The notes under the pieces are model-generated. The model ran no database searches. It worked only from the letters and a program-made list of their open reading frames with translations, and had not been told where the DNA came from. Position numbers and translations under genes: made by a program. From Geminicoccaceae bacterium (lineage in GTDB: Bacteria; Pseudomonadota; Alphaproteobacteria; Geminicoccales; Geminicoccaceae), in assembly GCA_030824835.1 (NCBI GenBank), contig JAPJRA010000279.1, forward strand, positions 1 through 5,740: a stretch of DNA of 5,740 nt, in the 5' to 3' direction. Shown piece after piece: positions 1 to 4,269 of the stretch. The stretch's first letter is position 1. The number at the start of each line of letters is the position of its first letter.

Positions 1-4
1 CCAT
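1..4 (-). CDS. Start of next gene in ABC transporter operon (partial, edge)
   Basis: Read on the minus strand, the substrate-binding protein gene ends in TGA at 6-4, and this overlaps an ATG at 4-2 (TGATG). Such stop/start overlaps are typical of translationally coupled genes, and substrate-binding protein genes of this family usually sit beside a permease and an ATPase gene. Only the start codon and one further base are in the window, so the product cannot be read. A permease or ATPase is the expectation from context only; a chance ATG is possible. Confidence 0.4.
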
Positions 5-1035
5 CAGCCGCCGGTGAGCTTCTCTTTGAGGTCGAGCCCGTGCCCGTGATTGACGAACTTGGTCACGAAGCCCGACTGGTAAGGCATGTCCGCCGGATAG
101 ACGCCCCAGATCACCGCCTTGGTGAAGAAGCTTTCCAGGCGTGCGCTGGTCATGGCGCCGATGCCCATGGTGGTGGCATCGCCGGAATCGACGATTCCGT
201 ATTTCTTCAACGCCTCGATGGAGAAGGCGATCTGGTCATCGCTGATGTCCGGATTGTCGGCCTTGATCAGTGCGTTGGCTTTGGTGTTGTCGCCATAGAG
301 ATAATTGTACCAGCCCTCGATCGACGCATCCACGAACCGCTGCACCAGATCGGGGTTCTCGTCGACAAGCTTCTGGGATGTCTCGATCGTGGTGGAATAG
401 GTGTCGTAGCCATAGTCGGCCATCATCAGGACCACCGGATCAAATCCGCCCTGCTGGCGAATGGCATAGGGCTCCGAGGTGACGTAGCCCTGCTGAACCG
501 AGTTGGTGTCGGCGAGGAACGGCGCCGGGTTGAAGGTGTACGGCCTGACCTGGTCGTCGTTCAGGCCATAGACCTGCTTCAGCCACAGCCAGTAGGTCTG
601 CAGCCCGTCGCTGGAGATGAACAGCGTCCGATCCTCCAGATCGGCCATCTCGCTGATCCCCGCATCCGGGTGGGCCAGGAGGACCTGCGGCTCCTTCTGA
701 AAGATGGCGGCGATCGTCACCATCGGGATGTTGCTCTGGGTATAGTTGAACTGCCCGAACAGGCTGCCGCCCATGTTGAAGTCGATCTTGCCCGCGGCCA
801 GCAGCTGAGCATGGTTGACCTGAGGTCCGCCCTGCCGGATCGTGACATCGAGACCGTGCTTGGCGTAGGTACCGTCGGCGACGGCCTGATAGTAGCCGCC
901 ATGCTCCGCCTGAGCCTTCCAGTTCGTGCCAAACGTCACCTTGTCGAGCGCCAGCGCCGGACCGCCCAGCGTGATGGCCACCATCCCGAATGCCGCCGCC
1001 GTTAGCCCGGCGAGCACTCCTGAGAACCCACCCAT
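4..1035 (-). CDS. ABC transporter substrate-binding protein, NMT1/THI5 (ThiY-like) family
   Basis: A periplasmic solute receptor that would deliver a small organic ligand to an ABC importer. With the ATG at 1035 it is 343 aa, normal for the family. Residues 7-29 are a hydrophobic export signal ending P-A-L-A, with likely cleavage after Ala29; no lipobox Cys is seen. The mature part opens with VTFGTNWKAQAEHGGYYQA (about 34-51). The W-x-x-Q-A-E-H-G-G-Y-Y pattern is typical of the ThiY/THI5-like branch that binds pyrimidine or vitamin precursors. A GGP segment (about 69-71) and TSEPYA (about 186-191, hinge/ligand region) follow. The start is chosen because GGAGAG lies 6 nt upstream. A longer in-frame TTG start at 1110 has no ribosome site but would add an Arg-rich N-terminus, which the short form lacks, so the start is not certain. 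The ligand (hydroxymethylpyrimidine-type precursor, riboflavin or another compound) cannot be told from sequence. The gene is separated by 173 bp from the cassette upstream and is probably transcribed independently. Confidence 0.88.
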   Translation of the reverse strand: MGGFSGVLAGLTAAAFGMVAITLGGPALALDKVTFGTNWKAQAEHGGYYQAVADGTYAKHGLDVTIRQGGPQVNHAQLLAAGKIDFNMGGSLFGQFNYTQSNIPMVTIAAIFQKEPQVLLAHPDAGISEMADLEDRTLFISSDGLQTYWLWLKQVYGLNDDQVRPYTFNPAPFLADTNSVQQGYVTSEPYAIRQQGGFDPVVLMMADYGYDTYSTTIETSQKLVDENPDLVQRFVDASIEGWYNYLYGDNTKANALIKADNPDISDDQIAFSIEALKKYGIVDSGDATTMGIGAMTSARLESFFTKAVIWGVYPADMPYQSGFVTKFVNHGHGLDLKEKLTGG

Positions 1036-1041
1036 GCCATG

Positions 1042-1047
1042 CTCTCC
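1042..1047 (-). promoter_or_regulatory. Ribosome binding site of the substrate-binding protein gene
   Basis: On the minus strand GGAGAG lies 6 nt before the ATG at 1035. It is the main reason for preferring this start over the in-frame TTG at 1110, which has no purine-rich stretch ahead of it. Confidence 0.6.
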
Positions 1048-1208
1048 GTGCCTGCGGTTACGCTCCGTGCCGGTCCGGATGCTGTGCGCTGTCGGACACG
1101 GTGCGGTCAACGTATCACCGCCATTGGATGAAGGCGAACCTGCTGTTTCGCCGGACGAGGACCTGAAAACGGCCTTGCGAGGTGCGGCGGATCAGGTCGA
1201 TCGAAGGC

Positions 1209-2156
1209 TCACCAGCGCGTCTTGCGCCGGAACAGCAGCAGTCGTTCGCTCAGCTGACGCAGCGCCGTCTTCTGCGTGACCATCGTCATCGCACCCGGTG
1301 TATGGCCGAGCAACCGGGACACAGCCCAACCCATAGGGCCGATGAGCTGCATGAGCAGGGGCGACCGCTGCTGCAACAGCATTCTGCGGGCCAGGAGCTT
1401 GTTCATATGCCCGCTGATCGCCGGACGTGCCCAGGCCGTGGGCAGGCATTGCTTCGCCAGCGTGACGCTGACGTCCCAGGCTCGGGCCTGGCCCACGCTC
1501 GCGAACCGTTCCCGAGCCTGATCGACATCGACCTGCGGCGCGCAACGTGTGAGCAACGCCTGCTCCACCAGGTCACGCAGCAGGAACCGGCCACTGGACA
1601 GAAATTCATGCTGCAGCATGCCATGGGCAACCAGGTGCACGAGCTGATCCTCGAGCGCGGGCACGGCAACCGATGCGCTACCTGCAACGGCGGGCCGAGC
1701 CCGTGTCAGCATGCGTGTCGCCGGCAACAGTCGAGCGAGGCCGCCGGCAAGCGGGTCGGTATGAAATTCCACCCGCGACTCGGCCAGCGGATGAATCAGC
1801 GCCACATGATGCCCAGCCGCAGCCTCGCCGTGCGAGAATGGCCGCCAGCCTTCCGCCTGCAACCGCTGCGCGCAGCGATCGATGCTGTCGCACGGCACCA
1901 ACAGATCGATGTCGTGCATGAAGCGCAACGCCATGTCCGGCCAGAGACCGTCGACGAGACGGATGGCACCTTTCATGACAACGGGGACGACGTCGACCGT
2001 GTTGAGCAGGGTTGCCACATGCTCGAGCTGGCGACGCAGGCGCAGGTTGCGATCCGTCGCGGCGTCCCGCATGGCCGTCAGGTAGAGCCGCAGATCGTCG
2101 GGCAAGGCGCCGGCGAAGGCGGGGGCAGCGAGCGCCGCCGGCTGCGGCGGGGTCAT
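1209..2156 (-). CDS. Nucleotidyltransferase family protein (NTP_transf_5-like), main body
   Basis: A 315-aa protein carrying the nucleotidyltransferase core. VVMKGAIRL (59-67) is followed by MALRFMHDIDLLVP (75-88), with the paired acids Asp82 and Asp84 of the Pol-beta-type metal site. A later acidic position, Glu130 in VEFHTD, may be the third ligand. Residues 166-201 (LEDQLVHLVAHGM onward) match the helical part usual in this family. Such enzymes are expected to transfer a nucleoside monophosphate; the acceptor is unknown. They occur beside HprK-like kinases in RiPP-type clusters, as here. The ATG at 2156 has no clear ribosome site. The frame is open further upstream apart from one TAG at 2172-2174, and the segment beyond it (2172-2330) looks like the true N-terminus. 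The gene is therefore either a nonsense-interrupted allele or is translated from 2156 by reinitiation. The catalytic motifs all lie downstream of the stop and are intact. The family assignment is firm; functional status is open. Confidence 0.82.
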   Translation of the reverse strand: MTPPQPAALAAPAFAGALPDDLRLYLTAMRDAATDRNLRLRRQLEHVATLLNTVDVVPVVMKGAIRLVDGLWPDMALRFMHDIDLLVPCDSIDRCAQRLQAEGWRPFSHGEAAAGHHVALIHPLAESRVEFHTDPLAGGLARLLPATRMLTRARPAVAGSASVAVPALEDQLVHLVAHGMLQHEFLSSGRFLLRDLVEQALLTRCAPQVDVDQARERFASVGQARAWDVSVTLAKQCLPTAWARPAISGHMNKLLARRMLLQQRSPLLMQLIGPMGWAVSRLLGHTPGAMTMVTQKTALRQLSERLLLFRRKTRW

Positions 2157-2171
2157 CTGATGAACGGCGGT

Positions 2172-2330
2172 CTACGTCACCAGCCGCGGCCAGGGGACGT
2201 CCGGGATCAACGCGTCGGCGACGAGATCGGGTGGAACGCGACGCTGCGCCAGCCAGGTGTCGATCAGACGGCACAGAAAGGTGAACGGCGGCATGGCCAA
2301 GCCGCGCCTCATGGCCAAGCCGCGCCTCAT
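2172..2330 (-). CDS. N-terminal segment of the nucleotidyltransferase, ended by in-frame TAG
   Basis: A 52-codon ORF starting at the ATG at 2330, which overlaps the kinase stop (ATGA), and ending at TAG 2174-2172. It is in the same frame as the nucleotidyltransferase that resumes at 2156, with only five sense codons between the TAG and that ATG. Its sequence includes FLCRLIDTWLAQRR, then PPDLVADALIPDVPWPRLVT. This resembles the N-terminal helical region I recall for this family, in which a W-x-x-L-V stretch leads into a His-x-x-T-P segment. That pattern continues after the stop as V-H-Q-M-T-P. Joined through the stop, the protein would be about 372 aa, a usual length for the family. The first 12 residues are a duplicated MRRGLA caused by an 18-bp tandem repeat. 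As a separate 52-aa protein it has no recognisable function. Confidence 0.6.
   Translation of the reverse strand: MRRGLAMRRGLAMPPFTFLCRLIDTWLAQRRVPPDLVADALIPDVPWPRLVT
2295..2330 (-). repeat. 18-bp perfect tandem duplication at the kinase/nucleotidyltransferase junction
   Basis: The 18-bp unit (plus strand GGCCAAGCCGCGCCTCAT) occurs twice back to back, at 2295-2312 and 2313-2330. On the minus strand each copy starts with ATG, and a third ATG follows at 2294. This gives three in-frame start candidates spaced 18 nt apart and a duplicated MRRGLA peptide. Because 18 is a multiple of three, the frame is kept. The distal copy carries the kinase stop codon in its ATGA overlap. The arrangement looks like a slippage or recent duplication event. 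Confidence 0.95.
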
Positions 2331-3439
2331 GCGTCGAGGAGCCGTCGCACGGCGGTTACCGCCTCGGCCCCGTCACCGTAACTCAAAGCATAGGCCGGCG
2401 TCCGCTCGAGCCAGCGGGTCAGCTCCTCCAGGCGTTCGGACGAGCTTTCGTACCACCCCCCGCTGCGAGCGCAGAGCTCCAGCGCCTCGCCCGCACGCAG
2501 CTTCAAGAGCTCAAAGGGTGTTCCCGCACGGTAGAGCGGAAATACCAGGCAACGGATGTGCTGGGGTGTCCTCGCCATCCGTGGCGGCCCGATATAGCGC
2601 TGGTACCGCCCGCGCGTGCGGACGACCGGTGCTGCCGCAATGTCCGGGAATTGGGGTGCCAGCAGCTCCCAGCTGCCTTGCTTCACGCTGAGCCCGAATG
2701 GTATCGGCCATAACCGATGGCTGCCGACCTCGAGGGGCGCGTAGTCGTCGGTGACCAGTTCGAGCCCGGCGCCCAGAAGCATCGCCGTGAGCGTGCTCTT
2801 GCCCGCCCCGCTGGCGCCGCACAGCAGTGCCGCCCCGTCGGGTCCGGCGACCCCGGCCCCGTGGAGAACGGCCATCCAGGCCTGGTCGGGATGGCTGGCC
2901 AGGACCATGCGTCGAAGGACCTCGCTGCGCGCGAGCATCAAGCTATCGGTACTCAACAGAGGCGCGCCGTCCTGGGACAGCAGATAGCGTCCGCCCATGC
3001 GGCAGACGTCGAGCGTTGCGCCGATCTCGGCGGCCCTATCCACTTGGGGCCGTTGGCACGGTGCCGTAACCGCATCCACGAGGGCGGCGAGATGCGGAGG
3101 CCAGAGGCGCAGCCGAACCGGTAGCGAGCCGAGATCACAAACGGTATCGAGCGCCGGCGGGCGTGTCGACGTCGGCGCTCGCACGGGACCGACCTGTCGC
3201 CGTGGCGGCCTCGCGAGAGCCGCCCAGGTTCGCTGCAGATCGGTGATGTGACGTGCCGCAGCCGCCGGGTCGAGGCCGCACAGACGGCTCAGCGTGGTGG
3301 CAAGCGCGGCTTCGCCTTGGCCGTCGCGCAACCCCTCGAGCACCAGGCGAGCGGCCGCGTCGACGACCGCAACCGCACCGGTGGCCGGCGCAGCGACCAA
3401 GGCAACGTCGTCGATGGGAAACGAGACGATCTGCAGCAC
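2327..3439 (-). CDS. HprK-related kinase with N-terminal PqqD-like (RRE-like) domain
   Basis: A 370-aa cytoplasmic protein with two parts. Residues about 1-76 have the layout of PqqD-like domains: short beta strands (ALVAAPATGAVAVVD), then three helices ending about ITDLQRTWAALA. Such domains recognise leader peptides. A Pro/Arg-rich linker follows (about 77-97). Residues about 98-370 are an HPr kinase-type domain with LHGAGVA (192-198, catalytic-type His193), Walker A GASGAGKST (208-216), LVTDDYAPL (228-236) and SVKQGSW (251-257). These are the HprK-like features used for ATP-dependent phosphorylation of a peptide Ser or Thr. The start is GTG at 3439, with GAGG 6 nt upstream. It lies 104 nt after the 80-aa peptide gene, and its TGA overlaps the ATG of the nucleotidyltransferase frame. 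Its partner is unlikely to be sugar-transport HPr. From the fused leader-binding domain I infer that the neighbouring small peptide is the substrate. It resembles kinases I recall as HprK-related kinase A (HPr-rel-A system); that exact subfamily is not verified. Confidence 0.85.
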   Translation of the reverse strand: MLQIVSFPIDDVALVAAPATGAVAVVDAAARLVLEGLRDGQGEAALATTLSRLCGLDPAAAARHITDLQRTWAALARPPRRQVGPVRAPTSTRPPALDTVCDLGSLPVRLRLWPPHLAALVDAVTAPCQRPQVDRAAEIGATLDVCRMGGRYLLSQDGAPLLSTDSLMLARSEVLRRMVLASHPDQAWMAVLHGAGVAGPDGAALLCGASGAGKSTLTAMLLGAGLELVTDDYAPLEVGSHRLWPIPFGLSVKQGSWELLAPQFPDIAAAPVVRTRGRYQRYIGPPRMARTPQHIRCLVFPLYRAGTPFELLKLRAGEALELCARSGGWYESSSERLEELTRWLERTPAYALSYGDGAEAVTAVRRLLDA

Positions 3440-3445
3440 GCGCCA

Positions 3446-3449
3446 CCTC
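3446..3449 (-). promoter_or_regulatory. Ribosome binding site of the kinase gene
   Basis: On the minus strand GAGG lies 6 nt before the GTG at 3439. There is no in-frame ATG nearby, so this site decides the GTG start. Confidence 0.55.
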
Positions 3450-3460
3450 AGCTACGACCT

Positions 3461-3484
3461 GCCGTCACGCTTCCTCGTGACGGC
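3461..3484 (-). other. Perfect 9-bp hairpin ahead of the kinase gene
   Basis: GCCGTCACG (3461-3469) and CGTGACGGC (3476-3484) are perfect inverted repeats with a 6-nt loop. In the minus-strand RNA the loop reads AGGAAG. The hairpin ends 21 nt before the GTG of the kinase. It has no T-run after it, so it is less like a terminator than an RNA-stabilising or processing element. A DNA-binding site is an alternative. Confidence 0.6.
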
Positions 3485-3494
3485 CGAAAGGAAT

Positions 3495-3515
3495 GGCCGG
3501 GGCTGTGCCCCGGCC
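3495..3515 (-). terminator. GC-rich hairpin after the peptide gene, possible partial terminator
   Basis: GGCCGGGGC (3495-3503) and GCCCCGGCC (3507-3515) form a perfect 9-bp stem with a 3-nt loop. It lies 28 nt after the stop codon of the 80-aa peptide gene. On the minus strand it is followed by ATTCCTTTC, a weak and interrupted T-tract. That suggests attenuation or 3'-end protection rather than full termination, which would favour more peptide mRNA than kinase mRNA. Confidence 0.5.
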
Positions 3516-3543
3516 CGAGCCATCGCCGCAGAGAGATCCCGTC

Positions 3544-3786
3544 TCAGCAGGAGAAGCCGCAACCACCGCCGCCACCGTGGCTCGCACCGTCACGATTGCT
3601 GCTGCGGAGAAAGCCGCCGGCTTCGCTCTGGCGCGAGGCCATCAGCACGGTGAGTGCCGGTGCGGTGAACGCGGCATAGGCACCGAAACGGCGCAGGACG
3701 GCGCGACGCTCGACCGCCTCTGCCGTGCCATCGGCCTCGTGCGCGGCAGGCACGGCGCCGCCGGGTGTCTTGGAATTGTCAGCCAT
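3544..3786 (-). CDS. Small Gly/Cys-tailed peptide, candidate substrate of the kinase cassette
   Basis: An 80-aa peptide of no family I can name with certainty. Residues 1-25 are a polar, acidic N-terminus. ERRAVLRRFG (26-35) is a twin-arginine-like motif followed by a hydrophobic stretch, AYAAFTAPALTVLMA (36-50). SEA (54-56) would suit signal peptidase cleavage before Gly57. The tail (57-80) is GGFLRSSNRDGASH followed by GGGGGCGFSC, with Cys76, Cys80 and penultimate Ser79. The hydrophobic part also contains F40-T-A-P43-A-L45, which resembles the YxxPxL motif that lasso-peptide leaders use to bind PqqD-like domains. The start at 3786 is supported by GGAG 9 nt upstream; the in-frame ATG at 3801 has no such site. 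It is the first gene of the cassette, followed by two hairpins and then the RRE-like/HprK kinase. It may be a RiPP-type precursor, a Tat-exported peptide, or both. A double-glycine leader (GG at 57-58) is a third possibility. Confidence 0.75.
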   Translation of the reverse strand: MADNSKTPGGAVPAAHEADGTAEAVERRAVLRRFGAYAAFTAPALTVLMASRQSEAGGFLRSSNRDGASHGGGGGCGFSC

Positions 3787-3795
3787 CTGTTTCTG

Positions 3796-3799
3796 CTCC
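3796..3799 (-). promoter_or_regulatory. Ribosome binding site of the small peptide gene
   Basis: On the minus strand GGAG lies 9 nt before the ATG at 3786. It overlaps the alternative in-frame ATG at 3801, whose own upstream sequence is pyrimidine-rich. The site therefore favours the 80-aa form over an 85-aa form. Confidence 0.55.
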
Positions 3800-4118
3800 A
3801 TGTCCGATTGAAAAGGAGAATTGGATTTGCGTCGACGTGGACGGACGATAGGCAATGCAGATCCCGGCGGAATCGAAATTGGGACCCTCTCGGTATCCCG
3901 ATACGCGCGCCAATGCGGCCCCCCATATCGGTGCGGCCGAGCGGCCACCTTCGATCCCCCTTGCAGCCGTTCTAGCCGCGCACGCGTTAAGGATGGCTGA
4001 ACGGGCAGCCACCAAGCGAGAAAGCCACCGGTGCTCGACGCGGCTGGCTGCGACACCTCCTAAAGCGACCACAACGGGCAACACCCTATCGATAAAAGGG
4101 ATATCGTCCTTAGCGTAA

Positions 4119-4138
4119 TATATTCTCGGTTGAATATA
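4119..4138. promoter_or_regulatory. Operator-like perfect inverted repeat in AT-rich core
   Basis: TATATTC (4119-4125) and GAATATA (4132-4138) are perfect 7-bp inverted repeats around a 6-nt spacer. A 20-bp dyad of this size in a divergent promoter region is what a dimeric repressor or activator would bind. It overlaps the candidate promoter read toward the peptide gene. No regulator gene is present in the window, so the binding protein is unknown. Confidence 0.4.
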
Positions 4139-4149
4139 CAAGAAGTCAA
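4121..4149 (-). promoter_or_regulatory. Weak candidate promoter toward the peptide cassette
   Basis: On the minus strand TTGACT (4149-4144) is a good -35 box (5 of 6 to TTGACA). At 17-18 nt spacing the -10 is poor (AGAATA or GAATAT). A better TATATT at 4122-4117 has a 21-nt spacing, which is too long for a standard sigma-70 promoter. The location in the AT-rich core is the best support. Confidence 0.27.
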
Positions 4150-4269
4150 TTTGCGGTTTAGGAAGAGGTGCGCTGACCTACATCCGAACGCCGCGACTCT
4201 GGCCGCTGACGTGCATCTGTCCTACTCTTGGCCTGAAAAGGCAGGCTAGAAGCGTCTGGACGAAAATCG

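Larger units (their letters stand above)
3787..4269. other. Divergent intergenic region between the peptide cassette and the dehydrogenase
   Basis: These 483 bp separate two outward-facing transcription units. ORFs exist across it on the minus strand, but their third codon positions are not GC-rich as in the real genes, they match no family I recognise, and they lack usable ribosome sites. I read it as non-coding. About 4080-4170 is clearly richer in A+T than the rest of the window and is the most likely place for promoters. A short palindrome, GTATC-CC-GATAC, lies at 3893-3904. If transcription of the peptide gene begins in the AT-rich core, its leader RNA would be about 300 nt. I see no riboswitch or tRNA. 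Confidence 0.6.

Noticed and set aside
40..1005. 321-codon plus-strand ORF opposite the binding protein
   Set aside because: Antisense shadow; the opposite strand encodes a complete, motif-bearing substrate-binding protein.
1185..1205. ACCTGATC on the minus strand upstream of the ThiY-like gene, as in the conserved thi-box of TPP riboswitches
   Set aside because: The following GGATAATGCCAGCGTAGGGA-like stretch and the CTGAGA element are both absent, so a TPP riboswitch is not supported.
1182..2381. 399-codon plus-strand ORF opposite the nucleotidyltransferase
   Set aside because: His/Gln/Arg-rich antisense shadow without family features; the minus strand carries the clear nucleotidyltransferase motifs.
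2327..3439. Reading the kinase as a genuine HPr(Ser) kinase of the sugar phosphotransferase regulatory system
   Set aside because: No HPr, EIIA or other PTS gene is nearby, an N-terminal PqqD-like domain is present, and the neighbours are a small peptide and a nucleotidyltransferase.
3787..4056. 170-codon extended form of the small peptide from a GTG at 4056, near AGGAGG
   Set aside because: The AGGAGG overlaps the GTG itself, leaving no spacing. The added residues are Pro/Arg/Ser-rich without family likeness, and the ATG at 3786 has a well-placed GGAG.
3779..4141. 120-codon minus-strand ORF across the divergent intergenic region
   Set aside because: No ribosome site at its start, third codon positions are not GC-biased like the real genes, no recognisable family, and it runs into the start of the small peptide gene in another frame.
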